A stretch of 22,414 bases of DNA from Mesorhizobium shangrilense (GCF_040537815.1 NZ_JBEWSZ010000019.1:1-22414), one strand, 5' to 3'; counted from the stretch's first letter, positions 8,789-17,302 are shown. Made by a program: numbers and translations. The notes: generated by a model from the sequence alone, not told the origin.

Positions 8789-9963
8789 CTCGGCAACCCC
8801 AGGCCCCTCGTGGCGATCACGCCTCGTTGGATTTCGCTCGATCCGCCCGCCAGAGTGAGTGCTGGTGAGGCGCGGAAGACAGCGGGGAAGAGACCGTCAA
8901 GGATCGCGAGATCGGAACCATGCTCGAATTGCGCCAATGGGCCGACGATATCGACAGTCGCGTCGGCAAGGGCTTGGGTGAGCAAGCCTACATAGAGCTT
9001 TCCGAATGAGAATTCCGCGCTCACGCCTTTCCCGGCGTCAACGTTGCGCGCAATCATGTAGCCGAAACTGCGAGCGACCTGGAGTTTGGCGCGTAGTTCT
9101 CCGATTTTCTCCCGGACCATCGGCACATCCGAAAGGCGTCCGTAGCCGCGGTCACTGCCGTTCCGGCCGACATATTCTACCAGCCGGTCCAAAGAGAGCC
9201 GCGCCGCGCCTACCCGGTCCATGCAGGAGCGTTCCAAGTCGAGGCTACGCATAGCTTGGTGGAAGCCACGGTTTTCTTCGCCGAGCAGGTTTTCTGCTGG
9301 AATCCGAACGTCGCTCAAGAAGACTTCATTCAAAACACCCCCGCCCAGTGTCGCAAAGCTGTTGACTGTGACGCCCGGAGTCTTCATGTCGAGCACGAAA
9401 AGACTGATACCGCGATGCTTTACGACTGTTGGATCAGTGCGCGCCGCAAGATACATGTGCGTCGCCACCTCTGCCGAGGAAGTCCAGATCTTGTGGCCAT
9501 TGACGACATATTCATCACCCGCGCGGACGGCCGTCGTGCGTAATGATCCAAAATCTGAACCCGCCATAGGTTCGGAAAACCCTTGGCAGAACATCGCATC
9601 GCCAGCTGCGATCATGGGCAAATATTTGCTTTTCTGCGCCTCAGTGCCGAACAACAGAAGCGAGTTGCCAAAGACTTTAACAGACAGCAGGTAGGCCGAC
9701 AGCGGCGCGCGCGCGTAACCGAGAGCCTCGTCGATAATCGCGGTTTCCAAATGGGTAGCGCCGCGGCCGCCATACTCCTGCGGCCAGTGTCGGCCAATCC
9801 AGCCCGCACACCCCAAGGCTTTGAAGAACGCGCCTGAGTCACCGTCGCTCATAGTGCCTTGGCGCTCTAGTCCGTGAACTGTGGCTGGGATTGTCTCGCG
9901 GCAAAAATCCAGGACGCGACCACGTATAGCGGCGGCTTCGTCTTCTGTTGGAATGATACGCAT
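8785..9963 (-). CDS. Acyl-CoA dehydrogenase, probable catalytic subunit
   Basis: This 392-residue FAD enzyme would introduce the 2,3-double bond in an acyl-CoA. It has WPQEYGGRGAT (60-70), the FAD/substrate-binding segment GFSEPMAGSDFGSLRTTA (128-145), NGHKIWTSSA (155-164) and the C-terminal GGSSEIQRGVIATRGLGLPR. The Tyr-Glu-Gly-Thr base position of medium-chain enzymes is Ala-Gly-Gly-Ser here. However, Glu244 in SLDLERS lies where isovaleryl-CoA dehydrogenase keeps its catalytic Glu, so the enzyme is likely active. It is the first gene of the overlapping set with the CoA-transferase and the other dehydrogenase. AGGAG lies about 12 bases before the ATG, slightly far. A promoter should lie in the 359-bp gap upstream, but I could not pick one out. 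Confidence 0.92.
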   Translation of the reverse strand: MRIIPTEDEAAAIRGRVLDFCRETIPATVHGLERQGTMSDGDSGAFFKALGCAGWIGRHWPQEYGGRGATHLETAIIDEALGYARAPLSAYLLSVKVFGNSLLLFGTEAQKSKYLPMIAAGDAMFCQGFSEPMAGSDFGSLRTTAVRAGDEYVVNGHKIWTSSAEVATHMYLAARTDPTVVKHRGISLFVLDMKTPGVTVNSFATLGGGVLNEVFLSDVRIPAENLLGEENRGFHQAMRSLDLERSCMDRVGAARLSLDRLVEYVGRNGSDRGYGRLSDVPMVREKIGELRAKLQVARSFGYMIARNVDAGKGVSAEFSFGKLYVGLLTQALADATVDIVGPLAQFEHGSDLAILDGLFPAVFRASPALTLAGGSSEIQRGVIATRGLGLPR

Positions 9964-10322
9964 TCGCCGCTTGAGCTCCTATCGACGCCACTTCCTCAGC
10001 AGGCAATTAAACCTGTCCGCGATTCCTTACTCGCCACGTGCGGCTCCCGAAATTGAAAAAAAAACAATGACTTTGAATGGATGTGAAACTGCGGCCACTG
10101 GAAGTTCTGCGGTGGTCGGGGCTCTTGAGCGAGGGGCGGAATGCACGCGATTTCACAGGCTGCGCTTATGATCGCAAGCAGAGCCTTTTGAATGGCAAAT
10201 GCCTCAGTCCCTCGACCCCTGAAATACGATCCGCCCGTCGAGGGCAGGGCGCGCCGTCGTCAGCATGAGGGCTGTCTGGCAAGCCGACCAATGTCTAGAG
10301 GCTTATCCCGCTCCGGCCAGGC
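9964..10322. other. Intergenic region upstream of the acyl-CoA dehydrogenase operon
   Basis: This stretch of 359 bp lies between two minus-strand genes and should hold the 3' end of the aldehyde dehydrogenase transcript and the leader of the acyl-CoA dehydrogenase transcript. The plus-strand short frames here do not look like proteins. An A-rich run lies near 10055-10065 and an inverted repeat at 10209-10244. I see no convincing promoter or terminator. Confidence 0.5.
10209..10244. repeat. Inverted repeat, possible operator or weak stem-loop
   Basis: CCCTCGAC (10209-10216) and GTCGAGGG (10237-10244) are perfect 8-base inverted arms separated by 20 bases. No T-run follows on either side, so it is not a standard terminator. 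It may be a regulator site for the operon starting at 9963, or chance. Confidence 0.35.
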
Positions 10323-11759
10323 TCATTGCTTGGAAGAACCGGAATGCGTGAGCGCCGCATACTTTGGGTGAAGGTAGCCCTGAATGCCTTCGGCTCCGTT
10401 TTCGCTGCCAAAGCCGCTGTCCTTGATGCCCCCAAACGGTGACTCAGGATAGACGGCTCCGAAGCTGTTGATCAGCACAATCCCGGCGTCGAGACCGTTT
10501 ATCAGCCGTTCAGCCGCATCGCTTGAATCGGTAAAAGCGTAGGCTGCAAGCCCGAAAGACAAACTGTTCGCGATTTGGAGAGCTTCTTCCAAGCGGTCGT
10601 ATGCACAGATCGCCGCTACCGGGCCGAAGGGCTCTTCCTGCATGATCCGAGCCTCGGGAGGAACATTGGACAGAACCGTCGGTGGGAAATAATATCCCGG
10701 CGCTGTCCCCTTTGTCCCGCCGGCAGCTAGCTTCGCGCCGCAATTGACCGCTTCGCAAACTAAGTTTTCTACTGCCGCCATCCGGCGCGCGTTAATTAGT
10801 GGTCCGATCGCGAGCAAATTCGCCGCTTCTACAAACGCATCAGAGAACCTGTCCAATATAGAACGGTGCACGATGAAGCGGCTAGCCGAGACGCAGACTT
10901 GACCAGCGTTACGGAACTTGTGTTCCGCGGACAGGCGGGCCGTTAGCTCCGGATCTGCATCTGGGCAAACGATCACGGGCGCGTGCCCTCCAAGCTCCAA
11001 CGTAGCTTTCTTCAGCGCTTGCCCCGCTCGGGCACCGATAGTGCGCCCGACAGCCACAGAACCTGTGAACGAAACCTTGCGGATTACAGGCGAGGAGATC
11101 AGGTAACTGGAGATCTCGTCAGGATTACCAAACACCATGTTGAGCGTTCCCGGCGGCAATCCCGCATCATTTAGAGCCTTGGTCAAAGCTGCAGCGCCTG
11201 CCGGCGTCTCTTCCGCTGGCTTCACTATAACCGAGCAACCGGCGGCCAGGGCTGGGGCAATTTTTGCAACAGGTTGGTAAATAGGGAAATTCCAGGGTGT
11301 CAATGCGAGCACCGGTCCGATTGGTTCGGGGAGGACCATAAGCCGTTCCCCAGATTGACGAGACGGGATCACTCTGCCGTAAGTTCTTTCCGCCTCGCCA
11401 GCATTCCATCGCAAGACCTCTGCCGAATATTGAACCTCCGCCACCGCTTCGCCGATCGGTTTGCCCTGTTCAATTGAGATATGGCCGCCGATCAACTGGG
11501 CGCGAGATTCAAGAATGTCGGCAGCGCGCCGCAGAACCACGGCTCGGTCATGAGCGGGTGTAGCAGCCCAGATGCAGAAGCCACTTTGGGCAGCGGCCAA
11601 TGCGTCATCAAGATCCGAAGCCGCGGCAGCTGCGCAGTATCCAATCACATCGCCGCTGGCCGGGCCAATTACCTCGATCCTGCCTGTCCCAGGATGCCAA
11701 CAGCCCCCGATGAAAAGTTGTGTGTCTGGATAGTCCGCTGCGATCTTTGCCAGCGTCAT
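10323..11759 (-). CDS. Aldehyde dehydrogenase, succinate-semialdehyde-dehydrogenase type
   Basis: This is a 478-residue NAD(P)+-dependent aldehyde dehydrogenase that oxidises an aldehyde to a carboxylic acid in the cytoplasm. The catalytic set is complete: Asn157 in TPWNFP, Lys180 in VKPAEETP, Glu256 in LELGGHAP, Cys289 in NAGQVCVSASRF and Glu376 in EEPFGPV. Overall it is closest to the GabD/NAD-dependent succinate semialdehyde dehydrogenase group. The segment after FVEAAN goes straight to LLAIGPLINARR, where relatives usually have some 11 more residues (a VGDG..TTMGPL loop); this looks like an in-frame deletion. I chose ATG 11759 because the family N-terminus (LFIGG near residue 15) fits it. 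A GTG at 11816 would add 19 unrelated residues. The gene is transcribed away from the LysR-type regulator. Confidence 0.92.
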   Translation of the reverse strand: MTLAKIAADYPDTQLFIGGCWHPGTGRIEVIGPASGDVIGYCAAAAASDLDDALAAAQSGFCIWAATPAHDRAVVLRRAADILESRAQLIGGHISIEQGKPIGEAVAEVQYSAEVLRWNAGEAERTYGRVIPSRQSGERLMVLPEPIGPVLALTPWNFPIYQPVAKIAPALAAGCSVIVKPAEETPAGAAALTKALNDAGLPPGTLNMVFGNPDEISSYLISSPVIRKVSFTGSVAVGRTIGARAGQALKKATLELGGHAPVIVCPDADPELTARLSAEHKFRNAGQVCVSASRFIVHRSILDRFSDAFVEAANLLAIGPLINARRMAAVENLVCEAVNCGAKLAAGGTKGTAPGYYFPPTVLSNVPPEARIMQEEPFGPVAAICAYDRLEEALQIANSLSFGLAAYAFTDSSDAAERLINGLDAGIVLINSFGAVYPESPFGGIKDSGFGSENGAEGIQGYLHPKYAALTHSGSSKQ

Positions 11760-12080
11760 GATCTGCACCCTATGCCCTCGATTCCATTGGGAGGGTTGAT
11801 CCGCCTTAGATCGCACGGCTTCAATTGAATAGAATTACAGTGGTGTTTTAGACATTTCCTGCTGTGGGGGAGTTGCACCGGCAAGAGATGCGAGCCAATG
11901 CCTCCGCGACATGACAAGCATCAGCCAGTTTCCGCCAGCGCATCGGAACAGCGCACTGTATTGCGCCGCATCCCGCAGGGAGTAGGGCGCAGACATTTGT
12001 CTGCTTTCGTCATTTGCCGGTTGCTAATATGCTAACACGACCAATGTGCCGCAGACAGGCGCAAGGAGCACTGAGACCTA
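11760..12080. other. Divergent control region between aldehyde dehydrogenase and LysR-type regulator
   Basis: This 321-bp gap lies between two divergent starts and is the natural place for promoters of both genes and for the regulator's binding sites. It contains a perfect palindrome at 11989-12004. An imperfectly nested pair, TGCGCC (11962-11967) and GGCGCA (11986-11991), overlaps it. TTGCTAATATGCTAA near 12023-12037 contains a repeated GCTAA. AAGGAG at 12063-12068 is the likely ribosome site of the regulator, with a rather long 12-base spacing. Confidence 0.55.
11989..12004. promoter_or_regulatory. Palindrome, candidate operator of the LysR-type regulator
   Basis: GCAGACATTTGTCTGC is a perfect inverted repeat (7-base arms, 2-base centre), 77 bp before the regulator start and about 230 bp before the divergent aldehyde dehydrogenase start. 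LysR-type regulators bind dyads of about this size next to divergent promoters. Function is inferred from symmetry and position only. Confidence 0.45.
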
Positions 12081-13001
12081 ATGGGACGCAAGATTCCGCC
12101 CTTTGCAGCGATCCGGGCTTTCGAGGCTCTGGCTCGTCACGGCAATCTCCAGGCGGCCGGTGACGAGCTCGGCATATCGGCGAGCGCTATCAGCCATCAG
12201 GTTAAGTCGTTCGAAAGCCACGTTGGAACCAAGCTCCTGATTAAGTCCGACAATCGCCTCAGGATTACGAAGGCTGGATCACTCTTAGCGACCGAACTGC
12301 GAGACATCCTCGACCAGTTAGAAGCCGCGATGATCAAGGTTTCGCTAGCGCGCAAGACAGGGCGAATTTCAATAAATCTGTTCCCCTCTCTCGCGGAGCT
12401 CTGGATGGTGCCACTGTTGGCACGATTTGCAGAACAGTATCCCGAGATCTCCGTTACCCTGATCACCAGCCCAGAGAAGGTAGACCTGTCTGGCAGCGAT
12501 ATCGACCTCGCCTTTCAGTATGGGGTTGAGCCATCCGGGGCCTATAAGTCGATCGCCCTTATTCAAGAGACGATAACTCCCGTTTGCTCAAAGGCTTTCC
12601 TCGCGCGGCGCGGGCCAATCACGCAGGCTTCAGACCTGCTCTCTTATCCTCTTATTTATTGCGCGTCAGCGCCCGACGAGTGGCGGATCTGGATGGAGCA
12701 AAACCATGTTTCGCTTGGTGACGTGGGCCATTGGTTGGAGGTAGATACGCGATCTGCAGCGCTACAGGCTGCCCAGCAGAACATGGGCATCGCCATCGGG
12801 CGCCGTCCCTTCGTGGATCTAGCGTTAGCTCAAGGCACTTTGGTGCCGATTTTTAAGCAACCAACCCTCACGGGGATGACCTACTTCCTCGTAGCGCCGG
12901 CCCGCTCGTGGAGCGCAGGTAACGTGCGAACCTTCAGTACATGGCTGACTGCAGCAGCCAAAGCTGAGAATCCGTTCTTGGCCGCCGAGCCGGTGGACTG
13001 A
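12081..13001 (+). CDS. LysR-type transcriptional regulator (GcvA-like group)
   Basis: This 306-residue regulator has an N-terminal winged helix-turn-helix (about 6-65) with AIRAFEALARHGNLQAAGDE followed by LGISASAISHQVKSFE, and a ligand-binding domain (about 90-295). The opening PPFAAIRAFEALARH and the ISHQVKSFE recognition helix resemble the GcvA/AmpR-like branch. It is divergent from the aldehyde dehydrogenase and convergent with the ABC ATPase gene (57 bp between stops). It probably senses a pathway compound and controls the aldehyde dehydrogenase, and perhaps the uptake and beta-oxidation genes. The inducer is unknown. Confidence 0.92.
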   Translation: MGRKIPPFAAIRAFEALARHGNLQAAGDELGISASAISHQVKSFESHVGTKLLIKSDNRLRITKAGSLLATELRDILDQLEAAMIKVSLARKTGRISINLFPSLAELWMVPLLARFAEQYPEISVTLITSPEKVDLSGSDIDLAFQYGVEPSGAYKSIALIQETITPVCSKAFLARRGPITQASDLLSYPLIYCASAPDEWRIWMEQNHVSLGDVGHWLEVDTRSAALQAAQQNMGIAIGRRPFVDLALAQGTLVPIFKQPTLTGMTYFLVAPARSWSAGNVRTFSTWLTAAAKAENPFLAAEPVD

Positions 13002-13058
13002 GATCCCTGCCGGGCACTATGTGCAACGAAAAATTGCTTAGCCGACGGTGCGCTGACG

Positions 13059-14759
13059 CTAATTTCCTGCGCTTTGCATGCGCCTCGATCTGATCGCCTC
13101 ATCCAGCCACCCAACTTCTGTCTTAGGGACAGACGCCAGCAGCAGTTCAGTATACGGATCGAAAGAAGGGCTCAACACTTGGTCTTTCGGCCCATAGCGG
13201 ACGACTTCCCCGCGGTACATGACCAACATAGCATCAGCGATCGACTTAACGGTTGCGAGGTCGTGGGTAATGAAGAGGTAGGCGATCCCGTCATCCTTTT
13301 GCAGCCTCAGAAGGAGTTTCAAGATGCCATTGGCGACTAGAGGGTCGAGCGCTGACGTCACCTCATCGCAGATGATTAGCTTCGGCCTTGCCGCCAAAGC
13401 TCTTGCGATGCAAACACGCTGTTTTTGCCCTCCCGACAGTTCGGCCGGGTACCGATTCGCGAGACTTTGCCCTATTTCAGTCTTATCAAGCAGCTCGGCC
13501 ACCCGAAGGTCACGTTCTCTACCTTTCATCCCAAAATAGAATTCGAGCGGGCGGCCTATGATGGTCGCGACGGTCTGGCGCGGATTCATCGCGACATCCG
13601 CCATCTGATAGATCATCTGAAGCTGCCGGAGATCTTCTTTTGACCGATCAGCCAGCCGAGGCGGGAGTTCATGGCCGTCGAAATGGATCCGGCCCGCGAG
13701 CGGTGGCAGCAACCCAGTTATCACGCGTGCAAGCGTTGACTTGCCTGACCCTGATTCCCCCACTACTGCAAGGGTTTGGCCGGGCCGAAGGTCGAGCGAG
13801 ACGTTGCGCAAAATCTTGACTATTCCGCTGCCGTAGCCCGCTGTCATGCAGTTGACAGTAAGGATAGGGGGTGAATGAGGGGCTTTTTGCTCGTGATTAA
13901 TCTCATGCACAGAGACCAAGGCGCGGGTGTAAGCCTCCTGAGGGTCTTTGATGATCTGCTGGGTAGTCCCCCGTTCAACGAGCTTTCCGTTGCGCAAAAC
14001 GGCAATCTCGTCGGCGACCTGCGCCACAACGGCCAAATCATGCGTGATATATAGCGCCGCGACCCCGGTATCCCGGATAGCGTCCCGGATCGCAGCCAGC
14101 ACATCTATCTGGGTGGTGACATCGAGCGCAGTGGTCGGCTCGTCAAAAACAATCAGGTCAGGCTCGGAGCAAAGGGCCATTGCTGTCATCACACGTTGCA
14201 ATTGCCCGCCTGACACCTGGTGAGGAAAGCGTCGGCCGATGCTACCTGGATCAGGAAGGCCGAGCTTTTTGAACAGAGCGACCGCCCGTTTTTCGGCTTC
14301 GGAGCGCGTTGCTGTACTGTGGAAAAGAGCGGCCTCAACGACCTGATCCATCAGCCGGTGCGCAGGATTAAACGCAGCGGCTGCGGATTGCGCGACATAG
14401 CAGACCTCTCTGCCGCGAAGCGCGCGCAAACCGGCCTTCCCACTGTCGAGTATGTTGCGTTTGTTGAGCATGACTTCGCCGCCGGTGATTTTCACCCCCC
14501 CGCGTCCGTACCCCATGCTCGCCAGCCCAATTGTCGTCTTACCCGCACCGGACTCGCCGATGAGGCCCAATACCTTGCCGCGGCGAAGTGTCAACGACAC
14601 GTCATCAACGAGCGTGACATCTCCCCGTACTCCCTCGAGTGAGTGCACGATCGCCTCGATCCGCAGATTGCGTATATCGAGCAGCAGATCCCGCTCAGCT
14701 GGGTCAGCCTCAATCGTGGCGTTGCCAGGTACGCTCAAAAATAGGACTTTGCCAGACAA
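13059..14759 (-). CDS. Peptide-type ABC transporter, fused double ATPase (DppD-DppF-like)
   Basis: This 566-residue protein carries both ATPase domains of an oligopeptide/nickel-type importer. Domain 1 has Walker A GESGAGKTT (68-76), signature VSGGQLQRV (182-190) and Walker B LIVFDEP (202-208). Domain 2 has GESGSGKST (334-342), LSGGQKQRV (441-449) and LIICDE (461-466). Switch histidines follow in ITHDLA in both domains. All catalytic motifs are present, so it should power uptake through the two permeases encoded just upstream. The frame starts with TTG 14759, supported by AAGGGA about 6 bases upstream. No ATG lies early enough in the frame to give the whole first domain. The 149-bp gap to the permease gene is long for an operon. 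Confidence 0.93.
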   Translation of the reverse strand: MSGKVLFLSVPGNATIEADPAERDLLLDIRNLRIEAIVHSLEGVRGDVTLVDDVSLTLRRGKVLGLIGESGAGKTTIGLASMGYGRGGVKITGGEVMLNKRNILDSGKAGLRALRGREVCYVAQSAAAAFNPAHRLMDQVVEAALFHSTATRSEAEKRAVALFKKLGLPDPGSIGRRFPHQVSGGQLQRVMTAMALCSEPDLIVFDEPTTALDVTTQIDVLAAIRDAIRDTGVAALYITHDLAVVAQVADEIAVLRNGKLVERGTTQQIIKDPQEAYTRALVSVHEINHEQKAPHSPPILTVNCMTAGYGSGIVKILRNVSLDLRPGQTLAVVGESGSGKSTLARVITGLLPPLAGRIHFDGHELPPRLADRSKEDLRQLQMIYQMADVAMNPRQTVATIIGRPLEFYFGMKGRERDLRVAELLDKTEIGQSLANRYPAELSGGQKQRVCIARALAARPKLIICDEVTSALDPLVANGILKLLLRLQKDDGIAYLFITHDLATVKSIADAMLVMYRGEVVRYGPKDQVLSPSFDPYTELLLASVPKTEVGWLDEAIRSRRMQSAGN

Positions 14760-14908
14760 TGCGGTTCCCTTCGTTTCAAGTGTTTTTTGTTATCTGAGCT
14801 CACCGGCCGGGGGTGCTGCTTGCTTCATGCATATCAAATTGGGGTCGCTGCACTCAGTAATAATGGACGAGTTCAGGCAACACCGTATATTAGTCGGCCC
14901 AAATCGAC

Positions 14909-15766
14909 CTAGTCCTCCTTGAGGCCGCTCGCCCAATGAAGGAACCAGTCGACGACCAGATTGATCGCCACTGACAGGAGAGCAATGGCGCCTGCGGGAA
15001 GTAGCGGCGTGATGTCACCGTAGGTGATCAATGTCGCGCTGTCTCGCACCATAGACCCCCAGTCTGCTGTTGGCGGCTGGATGCCGAGACCAAGGAATGA
15101 GAGGCCACTAATCAGCAGGAAAACGAAGCAGAACCTGAGCCCAAACTCTGCTATGAGGGTGGGGGCGACATTGGGCAGAATCTCCCTTGCCATGATCCAG
15201 ATAGCGCCCTCCCCGCGCAGTCTCGCCGCCTCAACGTAATCCAGAACGGCCACGTTTATAGCCACAGCCCTCGTAAGCCGGAACACACGGGTGGAATCCA
15301 GAACGGCAATGACCATGATTAGGGTCGGTATGGATGTGCCAAAAATTGAGAGGAGAAGCAGCGCGAAAATCAGTTGTGGGATCGACATCAGTACATCCAC
15401 GAAACGAGAGAAGATCTGATCCGTCCACCCTCCGAACGTGGCGGCGGCCAAGCCTGCGGTTGTGCCTATTGAAAACGCAAGAAGTGTAGTGACGAGAGCG
15501 ATACCGATGGTGTTCCGCGCTCCGAACACCAGTCTTGTGAACGTATCGCGGCCCAAGCTGTCAGTGCCCAGCCAAAACTGGTCGCTCCATGGCTCGAACG
15601 GCGCAGCCACTATCTCGGCCTCCCCATACGGCGTCAGGTGAGGCGCCAGGAGCGCCGTAAGCAAATACAGCGTTATGATTGTAATTCCGATTTTCGCGGT
15701 CAGCGGCATCGACGCCAGCCTTCTGGCTCCTGATCTTAGCGAACCGTGCGGATGGAGAATGGTCAT
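14909..15766 (-). CDS. Peptide-type ABC transporter permease (DppC-like)
   Basis: This 285-residue inner-membrane protein has a short cytoplasmic N-terminus, a first membrane helix (about 26-45) and the DppC/OppC hallmark FWLGTDSLGRDTFTRLVFGA (64-83). Further helices follow near 88-110, 130-155, 205-228 and 255-275. The ATPase-docking EAA loop is EAARLRGEGAIWIMAREILP (179-198). It ends QPPTADWGSMV...GLKED, typical of the family. It forms the channel with the neighbouring DppB-like permease, 34 bp upstream in the same operon. The substrate cannot be deduced from the permease. Confidence 0.94.
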   Translation of the reverse strand: MTILHPHGSLRSGARRLASMPLTAKIGITIITLYLLTALLAPHLTPYGEAEIVAAPFEPWSDQFWLGTDSLGRDTFTRLVFGARNTIGIALVTTLLAFSIGTTAGLAAATFGGWTDQIFSRFVDVLMSIPQLIFALLLLSIFGTSIPTLIMVIAVLDSTRVFRLTRAVAINVAVLDYVEAARLRGEGAIWIMAREILPNVAPTLIAEFGLRFCFVFLLISGLSFLGLGIQPPTADWGSMVRDSATLITYGDITPLLPAGAIALLSVAINLVVDWFLHWASGLKED

Positions 15767-15800
15767 TGCTATTTCTTACCGCTTTCCCGAGAAATCGAGG

Positions 15801-16757
15801 TCATTTCGGATGCATTAGCCGCGGATTCACGACGATTGACACCACATCAGCCGTCAAGTTCAAAAGGACATAAGTTGATGCAAATATGAGGCTGCAAGCT
15901 TGTACAACAGGAATGTCTCTCTTTTGGACAGAGTCCACGATAAGCTGTCCCAGTCCCGGATAAACAAATACGACCTCTACCACCACGACACCTGTAATGA
16001 GGTACGCCAGATTAAGAACAACGACGTTGGCGATAGGTGCCAACGCGTTAGGCAAGGCATGCCTGACCAGAATTCGCCATTCCGGCAGCCCTTTCAACCG
16101 TGCTGTCTCGATATATTGATTTCCAAGCAGAGTGACGATCGAAGTTCGTGTCATTCTCATCATATGGGCCATTACCACCAGCGCTAACGTAAGCGCCGGA
16201 AGTGCAAGGGCGGACAGGCGGCCTATGAAACTGATACCTGGACTGACGTCAGAAAGACTTGGGAGGACGCCGGCATGAACTGCGAGAATTAGGATAAGGA
16301 TGTAAGCGACGAAAAATTCTGGGAACGATATCCATGTAAGAGTGATGACGTTGATCGCTCGGTCAATGATCGTGTTCCTGTAGAGAGCCGCCACAATTCC
16401 CCCACACAGGGCGATGGGTACTGATATGGCTGCAGCGCCCGCGGCTAGGAAGAGGGTGTTGAACAGCCGCGGGCGAATTAATTCGGATATGTCTCTGCCG
16501 CTGGAGAGTGCAGCTCCAAAATTGCCGTGCAGGATCCCCCAAAGCCATTCAAAATAGCGCTGATAGAGGGGCAAATCGAGCCCTAGGCTTCTGCGAAACG
16601 CCGCCACGGTCTCTGGTGTCGCCGACTGCCCGAGTATCTCCGTTGCGGCGTCGCCAGGAAGAAACTGAATTCCGGCGAAGATCAGCAAGGAAACTATCCA
16701 CAGGGTCAGCGCGCCCAAAGCGACCCGTTGGCCGATAACTTTTGTAATTGCGGTCAT
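15801..16757 (-). CDS. Peptide-type ABC transporter permease (DppB-like)
   Basis: This 318-residue inner-membrane permease begins with a membrane helix (about 12-30) followed by FLPGDAA, as in DppB/OppB. It has GLDLPLYQRYFEWLWGILHG (59-78), the docking loop ETARLKGLPEWRILVRHALP (217-236), EVVFVYPGLGQL (261-272) and a C-terminal NPRL motif (311-314). It is the first gene of the minus-strand importer operon, so the promoter should lie in the 551-bp gap to the divergent binding-protein gene. AGAGGAG lies about 14 bases before the ATG, rather distant. Confidence 0.94.
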   Translation of the reverse strand: MTAITKVIGQRVALGALTLWIVSLLIFAGIQFLPGDAATEILGQSATPETVAAFRRSLGLDLPLYQRYFEWLWGILHGNFGAALSSGRDISELIRPRLFNTLFLAAGAAAISVPIALCGGIVAALYRNTIIDRAINVITLTWISFPEFFVAYILILILAVHAGVLPSLSDVSPGISFIGRLSALALPALTLALVVMAHMMRMTRTSIVTLLGNQYIETARLKGLPEWRILVRHALPNALAPIANVVVLNLAYLITGVVVVEVVFVYPGLGQLIVDSVQKRDIPVVQACSLIFASTYVLLNLTADVVSIVVNPRLMHPK

Positions 16758-16778
16758 CGCCCTATGATACTCCTCTAG

Positions 16779-16988
16779 TCACCTGTGAGTCACACCGCGT
16801 TCCGCACAGGTAGCCGTCTCCCGGTTTGACCTGATTTTCTTGTCACCGGCTTCTGCGGACAACGCATCCACATAGTTTGTATAGCGGATGACGGTATCGT
16901 CGACGTCCGGCACGGTTCCATCTCACGCCGCTTTGGCGGCGTCGAGTTCGCCCCTTGCCACGATCGATTTGAGGAAGTTCAGTGCCTT
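16779..16988 (-). pseudogene. Possible decayed coding remnant of unknown origin
   Basis: One minus-strand frame from 16988 reads KALNFLKSIVARGELDAAKA, meets a TGA at 16925-16923, then continues in the same frame with VDDTVIRYTNYVDALSAEAG to a stop at 16781-16779. The composition is protein-like (amphipathic helix, few rare residues), and the single in-frame stop suggests a dead gene fragment rather than regulatory DNA. I do not recognise the family. It has no start codon or ribosome site and may be chance. Confidence 0.25.
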
Positions 16989-17202
16989 AATCTACCGACC
17001 GCGCAGCAAGTCGCATAGGCCTGTGAAACGACAGTCGGTTCCTCATTGTTTATGCACCTGAGCGGTCCTGCAATTGAAATCCAATCCGCCAGGCTTTAGC
17101 CGGCTTCAAGCTCTTCCAAGGCCCTCGGGCAGCGCGGCTCTACTGTGGTACGGTCGGTTTACGGGGCCTGGCCGGCAGTCACATTTTTTTCGGTTGCGTT
17201 TG

Positions 17203-17216
17203 AATCCAATTGGATT
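17203..17216. promoter_or_regulatory. 14-base palindrome upstream of the binding-protein gene
   Basis: AATCCAATTGGATT is a perfect palindrome 93 bp before the binding-protein start. The half ATCCAAT also occurs at 17079-17085. It may be an operator for the divergent importer genes; this is inferred from symmetry and place only. Confidence 0.35.
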
Positions 17217-17296
17217 GCCCTCGGGTCGGCGGCTTCGCACAGTGGCTGCAATCATAATGGGGATCGTAGTGCGGCGCAGAAGTCGACACTCGAAAA

Positions 17297-17302
17297 AAGG
17301 AG
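17297..17302 (+). promoter_or_regulatory. Strong ribosome binding site of the ABC binding protein
   Basis: AAGGAG lies 6 bases before ATG 17309, the best Shine-Dalgarno match in the window. It fits the high expression usual for binding proteins and fixes the start so that the full Tat signal is included. Confidence 0.8.

Noticed and set aside
13002..13058. Bidirectional terminator between the convergent LysR-type and ATPase genes
   Set aside because: The 57-bp gap has no stable stem followed by a T-run on either strand.
16925..16942. Hairpin ACGCCGC-TTTG-GCGGCGT as a terminator
   Set aside because: It is GC-rich but has no T-run on either strand and lies far from both flanking gene ends, between two divergent starts.
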